NCBI RefSeq assembly: GCF_003591655.1
Contig: NZ_QVRA01000004.1
Span: forward strand, 82,022 to 146,021
Source: Sphingobium terrigena
GTDB taxonomy: Bacteria; Pseudomonadota; Alphaproteobacteria; Sphingomonadales; Sphingomonadaceae
Length of the DNA: 64,000 nt
Direction: 5' to 3'
Shown: piece by piece, positions 1-9,289 of the stretch
Position numbering within the stretch: the first letter of the stretch is position 1
How the letters are laid out: each line of letters starts with the position of its first letter
Made by a program: the position numbers and the translations under genes
The notes under the pieces: generated by a model
What the model saw: the letters and a program-made list of their open reading frames with translations, nothing else
Databases searched by the model: none
Told to the model about the DNA's origin: nothing

Positions 1-1
1 C

Positions 2-364
2 GCGATCCGCCTTACCCCGTGGCGGATGCTGTTGATCGAGGGGCGAGGGACGCCCGCCAACGACGGCTGGATCACCGATGCCGGCGATCCACTCCTGCGC
101 GTCGATGCCTGCCCCGGCGAGCCCGACTGTCCACAATCGACCGTCGAAACCCGCGCCTTTGCCCGCCGCCTTGCCCCTCATGTCACAGGCCGCCTGCACG
201 TGTCGGGTTGCGCCAAGGGCTGCGCCCGCGCCGCGCCTGCCGATGTCATGCTGACCGGGCGAGACGGCCGGCTCGATCTGGCGACCGATGCCCGCGCGGC
301 TGATCCGCCGCTGCAATCCGGCCTGACGCAGGCTGCCCTCCTTGCCCATTTCGGAGCCGATTGA
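2..364 (+). CDS. cobG: Precorrin-3B synthase, C-terminal part (cut by window start)
   Basis: This open frame runs in from the left edge, so only about 120 C-terminal residues are visible. CobG is the oxygen-dependent ring-contraction monooxygenase of aerobic cobalamin synthesis, a relative of sulfite/nitrite reductases that carries a 4Fe-4S cluster. The visible motif HVSGCAKGCA is the typical second cysteine pair of that cluster, and CPGEPDCPQS nearby contributes the first cysteines. The stop codon overlaps the cobH start by one base (TGATG). The gene marks the pathway as the aerobic (Pseudomonas denitrificans type) route. Further cob genes may lie upstream of the window. Confidence 0.85.
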   Translation, partial: AIRLTPWRMLLIEGRGTPANDGWITDAGDPLLRVDACPGEPDCPQSTVETRAFARRLAPHVTGRLHVSGCAKGCARAAPADVMLTGRDGRLDLATDARAADPPLQSGLTQAALLAHFGAD

Positions 365-993
365 TGCCCCATAGCTACCAAACCGATGGCGCGGCGATCT
401 ATCGTCAGTCCTTCGCCATGATCCGCGCGGAGGCCAACCTTGCCTGCTTTGCCGCCAGCGAAGAGCCGGTCGCGGTGCGGATGATCCATGCCGCCGGAAT
501 GGTCGATCTCGCCCGCCATATCCGTTTTTCCGAAGGCTTCGTGGACGTTGCGCGCACCGCATTGGCGGCTGGCGCGCCGATCCTCTGCGACGCGCGGATG
601 GTGTCCGAAGGCGTGACCCGCACCCGCCTGCCCGCCGACAATCCCGTCATCTGCACGCTGCACGATCCACAAGGCGCCGGTCTGGCGCAGGCAATCGGCA
701 ACACCCGCTCCGCCGCCGCGCTGGAATTGTGGCGGCCCTATATCGCTGGCGCACTCGTTGCGATCGGCAATGCGCCCACTGCGCTGTTCCATCTGCTCAA
801 CATGCTGGAGGATCCCGCCTGCCCGCGCCCCGCAGCCATCATCGGCTGCCCGGTCGGCTTCGTCGGCGCGGCAGAATCCAAGGATGCCTTGTGGGCGGCG
901 CAACCCGTTCCCTGCGCGATTGTCGAGGGACGTCTCGGTGGCAGCGCGATCACCGTCGCGGCGGTCAACGCGCTGGCGAGTGAAGCAGAATGA
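364..993 (+). CDS. cobH: Precorrin-8X methylmutase
   Basis: A 209-residue protein of normal family length. CobH moves the C-11 methyl group to C-12, turning precorrin-8X into hydrogenobyrinic acid. The N-terminal RMIHAAGMVDLARHIRF segment holds the histidine used as general acid in this family. The ATG at 364 is preferred over the TTG at 361 because it overlaps the cobG stop, as do most starts in this cluster. The 3' end overlaps cobI by 4 bases (ATGA). Confidence 0.93.
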   Translation: MPHSYQTDGAAIYRQSFAMIRAEANLACFAASEEPVAVRMIHAAGMVDLARHIRFSEGFVDVARTALAAGAPILCDARMVSEGVTRTRLPADNPVICTLHDPQGAGLAQAIGNTRSAAALELWRPYIAGALVAIGNAPTALFHLLNMLEDPACPRPAAIIGCPVGFVGAAESKDALWAAQPVPCAIVEGRLGGSAITVAAVNALASEAE

Positions 994-1727
994 ACGCGAT
1001 CACCACCATCGGCACCATCCACGGCGTCGGCCTTGGCCCCGGCGCGCAGGACCTGCTCAGCGTCCGCGCCGACCGGTTGGTGCGCGGCGCGCGCCATGTC
1101 GCCTATTTCCGCAAGGCCGGACGACCCGGACAGGCGCGGCGCATTGTCGAGGGGATGCTGCGCACGGACGTGATCGAAATCCCGATGGAATATCCGGTCA
1201 CGACCGAAATCCCAGTGACCGATCCGCGCTACAACCAGTGCCTGTCCGCTTTTTACGCCGATTGTACCGCCCGGCTCGCTACATTGGCGCTGGGCGGCGC
1301 GGATGTCGTGGTCCTGTGCGAGGGCGATCCCTTTTTCTACGGCTCCTTCATGCATCTGCACAGCCGCCTGTCGGGCATCGCGCCGGTCGCGGTCGTGCCG
1401 GGGATCAGTGGCATGGCCGGCGCCTGGACCGCTTCGGGCGCACCGATCAGCTGGGGCGATGATGTGCTGACCGTGCTGATGGCGACCATGGCGGAGGAAG
1501 AACTGACCCGCCGCATCCGCGATACCGACGCGCTGGTGGTGATGAAGATCGGCCGCAACCTCGCCAAGCTGCGCCGCGCCGTCATCGCCGCTGGCCGCGC
1601 TGAGTCCGCCTGGCTGGTCGAACATGCAGCCATGCCCGACCAGCGCGTGAGCCGGCTGGTCGAGGCGGATCGGGTCACCCCCTATTTCTCGATCCTGCTA
1701 ATCCATGGACAAGGGCGACGGCCATGA
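990..1727 (+). CDS. cobI: Precorrin-2 C20-methyltransferase
   Basis: A 245-residue SAM-dependent tetrapyrrole methylase that methylates precorrin-2 at C-20 to give precorrin-3A. The N-terminal GVGLGPGAQDLLS loop and the central CEGDPFFYGSF motif are hallmarks of the family, and VVPGISGMAGA follows as the third conserved strand. It overlaps both neighbours by 4 bases, which points to one polycistronic message with translational coupling. Confidence 0.94.
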   Translation: MNAITTIGTIHGVGLGPGAQDLLSVRADRLVRGARHVAYFRKAGRPGQARRIVEGMLRTDVIEIPMEYPVTTEIPVTDPRYNQCLSAFYADCTARLATLALGGADVVVLCEGDPFFYGSFMHLHSRLSGIAPVAVVPGISGMAGAWTASGAPISWGDDVLTVLMATMAEEELTRRIRDTDALVVMKIGRNLAKLRRAVIAAGRAESAWLVEHAAMPDQRVSRLVEADRVTPYFSILLIHGQGRRP

Positions 1728-2479
1728 GCGGGTCCGGCTGGATCGCCATAGCGGGCCTTGGACCGGGCAGCGACGCCATGGTCACGCCGCAGGTGACCGA
1801 GGCACTGGCGCAGGCGACGGACGTAATCGGCTATATCCCCTATGTCGCGCGGGTCGCGCCACGCGCGGGGCTGACGCTGCACCCGTCCGACAATCGGGTA
1901 GAGCTGGATCGGGCAGGCCATGCGCTGCAACTGGCCGCTGCCGGACGGCGCGTCGTCATCGTGTCCTCCGGCGACCCCGGCGTGTTCGCGATGGCGGTCG
2001 CTTTGTTCGAGGCGCTGGACAACGGGCCGCCCCATTGGCGCGACCTGCGTATTGACGTGTTGCCCGGCATTACCGCTATGCTGGCCGCCAGTGCGCGGGC
2101 GGGCGCACCGCTCGGCCATGATTTCTGCGCGATCAATCTGTCGGACAATCTGAAGCCCTGGGATCTGATCGAGCGGCGGGTGCGGCTGGCGGTGGAGGCG
2201 GACTTCGCCATCGCCTTCTACAATCCGCGATCGAAAGCCAGGCCCGACGGCTTCGCTGCGATCCTGCACCTGTTGCGCGAAGCCTGCGACGATGACCGCC
2301 CCATCCTGTTCGCCCGCGCCGTATCAACCCCCGACGAGACATTGCATATCGTGCCATTATCGCAGGCCACACCCGACATGGCCGATATGCGCACCATGGT
2401 CATTGTCGGGTCGAGCCGCACCCGCCTGATCGAGCGGACGGCGGGAGCGATCCTCTATACTCCACGGTCAGCAGCATGA
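1724..2479 (+). CDS. cobJ: Precorrin-3B C17-methyltransferase
   Basis: A 251-residue tetrapyrrole methylase that methylates C-17 during ring contraction after CobG. Conserved segments are GLGPGSDAMVTPQ near the N-terminus, VSSGDPGVFAMA, VLPGITAMLAA, and AFYNPRSKARP with ILFARAVSTPDE towards the C-terminus, all characteristic of CobJ/CbiH. The 3' end runs 25 bases into the convergent cobK gene, so the last codons of both genes are antisense to each other. Confidence 0.94.
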   Translation: MSGSGWIAIAGLGPGSDAMVTPQVTEALAQATDVIGYIPYVARVAPRAGLTLHPSDNRVELDRAGHALQLAAAGRRVVIVSSGDPGVFAMAVALFEALDNGPPHWRDLRIDVLPGITAMLAASARAGAPLGHDFCAINLSDNLKPWDLIERRVRLAVEADFAIAFYNPRSKARPDGFAAILHLLREACDDDRPILFARAVSTPDETLHIVPLSQATPDMADMRTMVIVGSSRTRLIERTAGAILYTPRSAA

Positions 2480-3204
2480 CCCAGCCACTCCATGACCGCT
2501 TGCGGATCATCCACCTCGATCCGCTGCGGCAAGACCGGCCGGTCGATCAGCAGGACCGGCAGCCCCAGCGTTCGCGCCGCAATCAGTTTCGCCTCCGCAC
2601 CAGTCCCGCCCGCATTTTTGCAGACCAGCAGGTCAATGCCATGGTCGCGCATCAATTGTGTGTCGGCTTCCGCCGTGAACGGGCCACGATCAACGACCAG
2701 GCCATGCTTGGGCAAGGCGGGCGAGGTTGCGGGCGCATCGACGAAGCGCAACAGATAATGATGCTGTGGCCGGGCGGCGAAAGCATCGACATGCATCCGC
2801 CCCAGCGCGAGCATGACGCGGCGGGCCGGGCCGGCCAGCCCAGCCACGGCGCCGGCGATGTCGGGCACAGGGGTCCAGTCATCGCCAGCCTGCGGCGTCC
2901 ACGCCGGACGGCTGAGCGCGATCAGCGGCACGGCGGTGATATTGGCCGCCGCGACCGCATTAGCGCTCATCGTCGCTGCGAAGGGATGGGTCGCATCGAT
3001 CAAATGGGTGACCCGATGGTCGCGCAGATAGCGCGCCAGCCCCTCCACCCCGCCAAAGCCACCTATCCGCACCGGCACCGGCTGCGCGCGCGGCTGTTCG
3101 GTGCGCCCGGCATAGCTGAGCGTCGCCCGCATCCCGGCATCGGCCAGCAGGCGGGCGAGCGCGCTCGCTTGCGTCGTGCCGCCCAGCAGCAGGATGTTGG
3201 GCAT
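2455..3204 (-). CDS. cobK: Precorrin-6A reductase
   Basis: A 249-residue NADPH-dependent enzyme that reduces precorrin-6A to precorrin-6B. Visible signatures are ILLLGGTTQASALARLL at the N-terminus, DATHPFA in the middle and LLVCKNAGG near the C-terminus. It is the only ring-synthesis gene on the minus strand here. Start 3204 is chosen because the family begins right before ILLLGG; a longer frame from 3237 would add eleven unsupported residues. Its ATG shares a CATG palindrome with the cobL start on the other strand. Confidence 0.93.
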   Translation of the reverse strand: MPNILLLGGTTQASALARLLADAGMRATLSYAGRTEQPRAQPVPVRIGGFGGVEGLARYLRDHRVTHLIDATHPFAATMSANAVAAANITAVPLIALSRPAWTPQAGDDWTPVPDIAGAVAGLAGPARRVMLALGRMHVDAFAARPQHHYLLRFVDAPATSPALPKHGLVVDRGPFTAEADTQLMRDHGIDLLVCKNAGGTGAEAKLIAARTLGLPVLLIDRPVLPQRIEVDDPQAVMEWLGHAADRGV

Positions 3205-4399
3205 GGCTGACGCTCCCTGGCTGACGATCATCGGCATCGGTGAGGATGGAGCCGACGGCCTCGCCTTAGCGGCGCGCGATGCGCTGGCGCAAGCGCAACT
3301 GGTGATGGGCGCAGCGCGGCATCTGGCACTGCTGCCTGCGCTCGATTGCGCCGTGCAGGAATGGCCGGTGCCGTTTGCCGATGGCGTGCCGCTGCTGCTG
3401 GCACAGCGCGGGCGGCGCGTGGTGCTGCTGGCGTCGGGTGATCCCTTCTGGTTCGGGGCAGGATCGGTCGTGACGGCGCATCTTCAGCCCGGCGAATGGT
3501 GCGCCCACCCTGCCCCCTCCACCTTCGCACTGGCCGCAGCGCGACTGGGCTGGGCGATTGAACGGACGGTCTGCGTCGGGCTGCACGCTACGCCGCTGTC
3601 CCGCATCCGCCCGCATCTGGTCCCCGGTGGTCATATCATCGCGCTGCTCCGCGATGGCGCAGCGGTGGGGGATATGGCTGATTATCTGAATGCTCTGGGC
3701 TTCGGCGCATCCCAGCTATATGTGCTGGAGGCGCTGGGCGGCCCGCGCGAACGCATCCGCGCCGCGCCTGCCAGCGATATGGACTTCACCGACATAGCGC
3801 ATCCGGTCGCTGTCGGCATCGCCTGCGCCGGGGACGGTATGGCCCTGCCCTGTGCGTCAGGGTTGCCCGATACGCTGTTTGCGCATGACGGGCAAATGAC
3901 CAGGCGACCCGTCCGGGCGCTCGCCCTCTCCGCCCTCGCGCCACGCGCTGGCGAATTGCTCTGGGACATTGGCGCGGGTTCCGGTTCGATCGGGATCGAA
4001 TGGCTGCTCGCCCACCCTGCCAATCGCGCGACAGGTTTTGAAGCTGATCCGGCGCGCGCCGCCCGTGCCACCGCCAATGCCGCCGTGTTGGGCGTCGATC
4101 GGCTCCAAGTCATCACGGGTCGCGCGCCCGCCATACTACCCAATTGCGCACCCGACGCCGTATTCATCGGCGGCGGCCTGTCCGACGCCTTGCTCACCCA
4201 TCTCTTCGCTCGATTGCCCTCCGGCACCCGCCTCGTCGCCAACGCCGTGACGCTAGAATCCGAAGCGCTCCTCGCTCGCGCTCATGACGAGAAGGGCGGC
4301 GATCTGCTGCGAATCGAGCTGGCCGACGCCGCGCCTTTGGGCAGCCGCCGCGGCTGGCGCGCCCATTATCCGCTGGTGCAATGGAGTGTCACCTTATGA
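3203..4399 (+). CDS. cobL: Precorrin-6B C5,15-methyltransferase (decarboxylating)
   Basis: A 398-residue two-domain enzyme. The N-terminal half is a CbiE-type tetrapyrrole methylase (IIGIGEDGADGL, LASGDPFWFGAGS). The C-terminal half is a CbiT-type class I SAM methylase with the glycine-rich loop LLWDIGAGSGSIGIEW. Together they methylate C-5 and C-15 and remove the acetate side-chain carboxylate of ring C. The ATG at 3203 lies head-to-head with the cobK ATG. The 3' end overlaps cobE by 4 bases. Confidence 0.94.
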   Translation: MADAPWLTIIGIGEDGADGLALAARDALAQAQLVMGAARHLALLPALDCAVQEWPVPFADGVPLLLAQRGRRVVLLASGDPFWFGAGSVVTAHLQPGEWCAHPAPSTFALAAARLGWAIERTVCVGLHATPLSRIRPHLVPGGHIIALLRDGAAVGDMADYLNALGFGASQLYVLEALGGPRERIRAAPASDMDFTDIAHPVAVGIACAGDGMALPCASGLPDTLFAHDGQMTRRPVRALALSALAPRAGELLWDIGAGSGSIGIEWLLAHPANRATGFEADPARAARATANAAVLGVDRLQVITGRAPAILPNCAPDAVFIGGGLSDALLTHLFARLPSGTRLVANAVTLESEALLARAHDEKGGDLLRIELADAAPLGSRRGWRAHYPLVQWSVTL

Positions 4400-4761
4400 T
4401 CGCCGCAGGCTTTGGCTTTCGGCAAGGCACAAGCCTTGCGTCACTCGAAAGCGCGCTCGCGCTGGCGCAAGAGGGACTGCCCGCCGTCACCGCCTTCGCC
4501 GCGCCATTGGACAAGACCGCGCTGCTCCGCCCACTGGCCGATGCTATGGGCGTGCCGCTCCATGTCATACCGCGCGAAGCCCTGCGCGCGCAGGTCACTC
4601 CGACTAGCTCCGACGCCAGCTTGCTTGCCTATGGTGTCGGCAGCGTCGCCGAAGCCGCAGCGCTCGCCGCAGCGGGGCCGGGTGCCACCCTGCTCTCCCA
4701 GCGCCACATTTCTGCCGATCACATGGCGACCTGCGCCATCGCCCAAGGAACCCCCGCATGA
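4396..4761 (+). CDS. cobE: Cobalamin biosynthesis protein CobE (CbiG C-terminal type)
   Basis: A 121-residue protein matching the small CobE family, which corresponds to the C-terminal domain of anaerobic CbiG. Its biochemical role in the aerobic pathway is unsettled; it has been discussed as a carrier or helper protein. The opening [17 protein letters not shown] and the later [12 protein letters not shown] are typical family segments. The ATG at 4396 gives the 4-base overlap with cobL; a frame opening at 4381 would run into cobL for no benefit. Confidence 0.85.
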   Translation: MIAAGFGFRQGTSLASLESALALAQEGLPAVTAFAAPLDKTALLRPLADAMGVPLHVIPREALRAQVTPTSSDASLLAYGVGSVAEAAALAAAGPGATLLSQRHISADHMATCAIAQGTPA

Positions 4762-5543
4762 CCGTCCATTTCATCGGCGCCGGTCCCGGTGCGCCCGATC
4801 TGCTTACCCTGCGCGGCCGCGACCTGATCGCTGCATCGCCCGTCTGCCTCTATGCCGGGTCGCTGGTGCCGCAAGCGCTGCTGGCGCACTGCCCGCCCGA
4901 TGCCCGGATCATCAATACAGCATCACTCTCGCTGGACCAGATCATGGCACAGATCGAAGCCGCCGATGCGCAGGGCCATGACATCGCCCGCCTCCATTCG
5001 GGCGACATGTCAATCTGGTCGGCGATGGGCGAACAATTGCGACGACTGCGCGCGCTGGACATCCCCTTTACCGTTACGCCGGGCGTCCCCGCTTTCTCCG
5101 CCGCTGCCGCTGCGCTGGAGGCCGAATTCACCCTGCCGGGCCTCACCCAGTCATTGGTCCTGACGCGCACGCCGGGCCGCGCCAGCACCATGCCACCTGC
5201 CGAAAGCCTGACCAATTTCGCCGCAACCGGCGCGACACTGGCGATCCACCTCTCCATCCATCAGCTCGACCGGGTGGTCGCAGATCTGACCCCCGCTTAT
5301 GGCCCGGACTGCCCGGCCGCAGTGGTGTGGCGCGCCAGTTGGCCCGACCAGCGCATCGTCCGCGCGACGCTGGCCACGATCGAACAGGCGGTCGCGGGCA
5401 GTATGGAACGCACCGCACTGATCATCGTCGGGCAAGTGCTGGCCAACGATGATTTTGGCGAAAGCAGCCTCTATGCGACCGGCTATGACCGGCGCTTCCG
5501 CCCGCAAAGTGCGCAGTCGCCTTTCGCAGGTGAACAGGTATGA
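4758..5543 (+). CDS. cobM: Precorrin-4 C11-methyltransferase
   Basis: A 261-residue tetrapyrrole methylase that methylates precorrin-4 at C-11 to give precorrin-5. Family segments include [20 protein letters not shown] at the N-terminus, [25 protein letters not shown], and [14 protein letters not shown]. Overlaps of 4 bases with cobE upstream and cobB downstream continue the coupled operon. Confidence 0.95.
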   Translation: MTVHFIGAGPGAPDLLTLRGRDLIAASPVCLYAGSLVPQALLAHCPPDARIINTASLSLDQIMAQIEAADAQGHDIARLHSGDMSIWSAMGEQLRRLRALDIPFTVTPGVPAFSAAAAALEAEFTLPGLTQSLVLTRTPGRASTMPPAESLTNFAATGATLAIHLSIHQLDRVVADLTPAYGPDCPAAVVWRASWPDQRIVRATLATIEQAVAGSMERTALIIVGQVLANDDFGESSLYATGYDRRFRPQSAQSPFAGEQV

Positions 5544-6847
5544 GCGTCCCCGGCCTCATGATCGCCGCCGCGGCTTCGGGGACCGGCAAGACCACGGTGA
5601 TGCTGGGCCTGCTGCGTGCATTGGCGCAGGATGGGCTGGCGGTGCAGCCGTTCAAGAGCGGGCCGGACTATATCGACCCGGCGTTTCACCGCGCCGCCAG
5701 CGGCCGCGCCTCCTATAATCTTGACAGCTGGGCGATGACGCCCGGCCTGATCGACGCGATCACCGCCCGCGCGACCGGCGCGGACATCATCCTGACCGAA
5801 GGGTCGATGGGCCTCTATGACGGCGTCGCACGCGCCGGGGCCAGCGGCAATGGCGCAAGCGCCGACATGGCACGGCGCATGGGCTGGCCGGTGATATTGG
5901 TGGTCGATGTCAGCGGCCAGGCGCAATCGGCGGCGGCCACCGCGTTGGGCTTTCGGCTGTATGATACTAGGCTGCCTTTTGCCGGTGTGATCCTGAACCG
6001 CGTCGCCAGCCCGCGCCATGAACGGCTGGCCCGGCGGGGCATGGAGCAGGCGGGGATCACCGTGTTTGGCGCGCTTCCCCGGCGCGGTGACCTGACCCTG
6101 CCGGAGCGGCATTTAGGACTGGTACAGGCGATCGAGCATCCCGATCTGGACCGGGCGATCACCGACTATGCCGCCTTCCTGCGCGCCCATTGCGATCTGG
6201 TCGCGATCGTCGCCGCGGCGCGCCATGGATCGTCAGGCATAGCCGGATCGCTGCCATCGCCCCCCGCGCAACGGATCGCCCTCGCACAGGATGCTGCTTT
6301 CTCCTTCACCTATCCCCATCTGCTCGAAGGCTGGCGGCGGGCTGGCGCGCAGATCATCCCCTTCTCGCCACTGGCCAACGAAGCGCCAGCTACTGACGCG
6401 GATCTGGTCTGGCTGCCCGGCGGCTATCCCGAACTTCATGCCGGAAGGATCGCGGCGGCGGAGCATTTCCTCACCGGCCTGCGCACCCACGCTGCCACCC
6501 GTCCGGTCCATGGCGAGTGTGGCGGCTATATGGTGCTGGGCGACGCGCTGATCGACAAGGCGGGGGAAAGCCATCGCATGGCCGGTCTGCTGTCCCTCGT
6601 CACCAGCCATGCCAGGCGGCAGATGCATCTGGGCTATCGTCATGCGCAGTTGCTCGCACCAATTGGCGCAATGACGGCAGGCACCAGCCTACGCGGCCAT
6701 GAATTTCATTATTCCACCATCGTCGAACAGCGCGACGCTCCCCTCGCCTGCGTCACCGACGCCGATGGCGCGACCGTCGCCGAAACCGGGTCGCATCGCG
6801 GCACAGTGACCGGCACCTTCTTTCATATGATCGCACCCGACGCATGA
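5540..6847 (+). CDS. cobB: Hydrogenobyrinic/cobyrinic acid a,c-diamide synthase
   Basis: A 435-residue glutamine-dependent amidase that converts the a and c carboxylates to amides, using ATP. The N-terminal domain carries the P-loop [16 protein letters not shown] and the [13 protein letters not shown] motif. The C-terminal class I glutaminase domain shows [11 protein letters not shown] and the nucleophile cysteine in [11 protein letters not shown], with a later histidine in LRGHEFHYS. The length is usual for the family. The gene overlaps cobM and cobF by 4 bases each. Confidence 0.95.
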   Translation: MSVPGLMIAAAASGTGKTTVMLGLLRALAQDGLAVQPFKSGPDYIDPAFHRAASGRASYNLDSWAMTPGLIDAITARATGADIILTEGSMGLYDGVARAGASGNGASADMARRMGWPVILVVDVSGQAQSAAATALGFRLYDTRLPFAGVILNRVASPRHERLARRGMEQAGITVFGALPRRGDLTLPERHLGLVQAIEHPDLDRAITDYAAFLRAHCDLVAIVAAARHGSSGIAGSLPSPPAQRIALAQDAAFSFTYPHLLEGWRRAGAQIIPFSPLANEAPATDADLVWLPGGYPELHAGRIAAAEHFLTGLRTHAATRPVHGECGGYMVLGDALIDKAGESHRMAGLLSLVTSHARRQMHLGYRHAQLLAPIGAMTAGTSLRGHEFHYSTIVEQRDAPLACVTDADGATVAETGSHRGTVTGTFFHMIAPDA

Positions 6848-7608
6848 TCGCCATCGACCTGATCGGCATCGGCACCGGCAACCCGGATCATCTGACGGCG
6901 GCAGCGGTCCGGGCGATGAACGATGCCGACCTGATCCTGCTGCCACGTAAGGGTGACGCCAAGTCTGACCTTATCGACCTGCGCCGCAACCTCTGCGCCG
7001 CGGTGCTGACGGCCAAGCCCAATGTGGTGGAGTTCGACCTGCCGGCCCGCGACGGACGCGATGATTATCTGGGCGCGGTAAGCGACTGGCACGACGCCAT
7101 TGCGACCGCATGGCGAGACGCAATCGAAAAGCATCTGCCCAAAGGCGGACGGCTGGCGCTGCTCGTCTGGGGCGATCCCTCGCTCTACGACAGCAGCCTG
7201 CGCATCGCCGACCAGCTGCGCGTCGGCGGCATGGCGCTGATCCTGCGCGTCATACCGGGCATCACCAGCATTCAGGCGCTGACCGCCGCCCACGCTATCC
7301 CGCTCAACGCGCTGGCCGATCCGGTGCTGATCACCACCGGCCGCCAGTTGCGCGTGCACGGCTGGCCCGATGGCGTCGGCACGCTGGTCGTCATGCTCGA
7401 CAGCGGATGCGCCTTCGACGCAATCGACCCCGTGGGCGTCCACATCTGGTGGGGTGCCTATCTCGGCATGGCGCAGGAGGCACTGGTCGCGGGGTCGCTG
7501 GCCGAAGCCGCACCCCGCATCGCCACGCTCCGCGCCGATCTGCGCGCCCGCCATGGTTGGATCATGGACATTTACCTGATGCGAAAGGAGACGCCCGATG
7601 GACGCTGA
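6844..7608 (+). CDS. cobF: Precorrin-6A synthase (deacetylating)
   Basis: A 254-residue tetrapyrrole methylase specific to the aerobic pathway. It methylates C-1 of precorrin-5 and releases the extruded acetyl group. Recognised by IDLIGIGTGNPDHLT at the N-terminus, ADLILLPRKGD, the LVWGDPSLYDSSLRI active-site loop and VIPGITSIQALTA. Presence of CobF supports an oxygen-requiring pathway. The 3' end overlaps cobO by 11 bases, and the cobO ribosome-binding site lies inside cobF. Confidence 0.93.
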   Translation: MIAIDLIGIGTGNPDHLTAAAVRAMNDADLILLPRKGDAKSDLIDLRRNLCAAVLTAKPNVVEFDLPARDGRDDYLGAVSDWHDAIATAWRDAIEKHLPKGGRLALLVWGDPSLYDSSLRIADQLRVGGMALILRVIPGITSIQALTAAHAIPLNALADPVLITTGRQLRVHGWPDGVGTLVVMLDSGCAFDAIDPVGVHIWWGAYLGMAQEALVAGSLAEAAPRIATLRADLRARHGWIMDIYLMRKETPDGR

Positions 7609-8206
7609 GACGATCGAAGCCCGGCACGCTGAAAAAATGCGCAAGAAACAGGCCGCGCAAACGAAGATCATGGCCAGCAAGACCCAGGAAAAAGGTCTGC
7701 TGATCGTCCACACCGGCAAGGGCAAGGGCAAGACCTGTGCGGCATTGGGCATGGTCGTTCGCGCGATCGGTCATGGCATGAAGGTCGGCGTCGTCCAGTT
7801 CGTCAAGGGCGCGATGACCACCGGCGAGAAAGTCGTGTTCGACGCCTTCCCAACCCAAGTGGAATTCAAGCCGATGGGCGAAGGCTTCACCTGGGACACG
7901 CAGGACCGCAGCCGCGACATCGCCGTGGCCCGCAATGGATGGGACGAGGTTCGCCGGATGATCGCCGACCCATCCTATGACATGGTGCTGGCGGACGAGT
8001 TGAACATCGTCCTGCGCTACGACTATCTGCCGCTGGACGAGATATTGCCGGTGCTGACCGGACGCAGCGCCATGAAGCATGTCATCGTTACCGGTCGCAA
8101 TGCGCCCGACGCACTGGTCGAGGCAGCTGATCTAGTCACCGACATGACGATGGTGAAACATCCCTTCCGGTCAGGCGTGAAAGCGCAAAAGGGGATCGAG
8201 TTCTGA
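7598..8206 (+). CDS. cobO: Cob(I)yrinic acid a,c-diamide adenosyltransferase
   Basis: A 202-residue CobA/CobO-type adenosyltransferase that puts the 5'-deoxyadenosyl ligand on the cobalt. The unusual Walker A motif VHTGKGKGKTCAALGM and the Walker B region DMVLADELNIVLRYDYL are clear, as is VKGAMTTGE. A strong AAAGGAGA ribosome-binding site sits about 7 bases before the ATG. The next gene appears to begin at the very stop codon (CTGA). Confidence 0.95.
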   Translation: MDAETIEARHAEKMRKKQAAQTKIMASKTQEKGLLIVHTGKGKGKTCAALGMVVRAIGHGMKVGVVQFVKGAMTTGEKVVFDAFPTQVEFKPMGEGFTWDTQDRSRDIAVARNGWDEVRRMIADPSYDMVLADELNIVLRYDYLPLDEILPVLTGRSAMKHVIVTGRNAPDALVEAADLVTDMTMVKHPFRSGVKAQKGIEF

Positions 8207-8850
8207 ACGCGGCCCCGCCCCGGTTCGACGCCGCCTTCGCCGCGCAGCTTGACATGCTGCTGCGCTGGCGGCGCGACGTGCGCCATTTCCGGCCCGATCC
8301 GGTCGCGCCAGCGGACATGGACGGGTTGCTGGCCGCGACGGCACTTGCGCCATCGGTGGGCAACGCCCAGCCATGGCGCTTCGTCCGTATCGCATCGTCC
8401 ACACTAAGACAGGCTCTGGCAGATCATGTCGACACGGAAGTCGCCCGTGCGGCGGAACGTTATGTCGGCACGGATCGCGAAGCCCGCTATCGCGCGCTCA
8501 AACTGCACGCCGTTGCGCAAGCGCCCGAATTGATGGCCGTCTATTGCGACGAAGCACCCTGTGCAGGCCATGGCCTTGGCATCGCGACCATGCCCGAAAT
8601 GCTGCGCTATTCGACGGTCATGGCCATCCACACGCTGTGGCTGGCGGCGCGCGCGCGCGGGATCGGCATGGGCTGGGTGTCGATCCTGGACCCTGTACAG
8701 GTCAATGTCATGCTCGACGTTCCCGCCCCCTGGTCGCTGATCGCGCTGCTGTGCATCGGTTACCCGTCAGACGACAGCGCCACCCCCGAACTGGAACAGC
8801 GCGACTGGCAGGCGCGCGAGCCCTGGCGCGACCGGATCGTCACGCGATAA
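8203..8850 (+). CDS. bluB: 5,6-dimethylbenzimidazole synthase BluB
   Basis: A flavin-destructase of the nitroreductase fold that cuts reduced FMN with oxygen to make the lower ligand dimethylbenzimidazole. Motifs are WRRDVRHFRPDPV, ALAPSVGNAQPWRFV and LWLAARARGIGMGWVSI. The only in-frame ATG (8254, 198 residues) falls inside the first conserved helix. The upstream codons still encode a plausible N-terminus (PRFDAAFAAQLD), and no other ATG, GTG or TTG exists before the upstream stop. I therefore favour a CTG start at 8203 overlapping the cobO stop as CTGA, with GGGGATCGAG as ribosome-binding site. Function is certain; the start is not. Confidence 0.9.
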   Translation: MNAAPPRFDAAFAAQLDMLLRWRRDVRHFRPDPVAPADMDGLLAATALAPSVGNAQPWRFVRIASSTLRQALADHVDTEVARAAERYVGTDREARYRALKLHAVAQAPELMAVYCDEAPCAGHGLGIATMPEMLRYSTVMAIHTLWLAARARGIGMGWVSILDPVQVNVMLDVPAPWSLIALLCIGYPSDDSATPELEQRDWQAREPWRDRIVTR

Positions 8851-8881
8851 CCCCCTCCCCGTTGAAAGGACAAGCTTGCCC

Positions 8882-9289
8882 ATGCTGAAACCCGTGGATG
8901 ACGGCCCCGCCATCGTGGCGTGCAACACTTGCCGCCATAGCAAGGACGCGCGTGAGAATGGCGATGGCCAGCGCGGTGGCGCGCAACTGGTCGAACAGTT
9001 GCGGCAAGTGCAGGCCAGCCACCCGCGCTATGCCGGCATCGCGGTGCAGGAAATGGCCTGCCTGTTCGCCTGCGCAGACTTTTGCACCGTTCATCTGCGC
9101 GCGCCGGGTCGGGTCGGCTATGTGCTGGGCCGCTTCGATCCCGACGAACAGGCGGCAACCGCGATCCTTGACTATGCCGTCCATTATGCCGCCAGCGAGC
9201 ATGGCCGGGTGCCCTTCGGCCAATGGCCACAGGGCGTGAAGGGCCATTTCATCACCCGCACCCCGCCGCCGGGCTTCGTCGCCGAATGA
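8882..9289 (+). CDS. DUF1636 family putative metal-binding protein
   Basis: A 135-residue cytoplasmic protein of the DUF1636 family. Cysteines in CNTCRHS near the N-terminus and in ACLFACADFCTVHL mid-protein look like a metal or Fe-S site. The family often travels with cobalamin genes, but no function is established. It sits between bluB and cobT, the two genes that make and activate the lower ligand, and its stop overlaps the cobT start (ATGA). Start 8882 has AAGGA 11 bases upstream; a TTG at 8876 is the alternative. Confidence 0.8.
   Translation: MLKPVDDGPAIVACNTCRHSKDARENGDGQRGGAQLVEQLRQVQASHPRYAGIAVQEMACLFACADFCTVHLRAPGRVGYVLGRFDPDEQAATAILDYAVHYAASEHGRVPFGQWPQGVKGHFITRTPPPGFVAE

Noticed and set aside
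1..363. cobG as a broken gene
   Set aside because: It is cut only by the window edge; the visible part is intact with its Fe-S cysteines.
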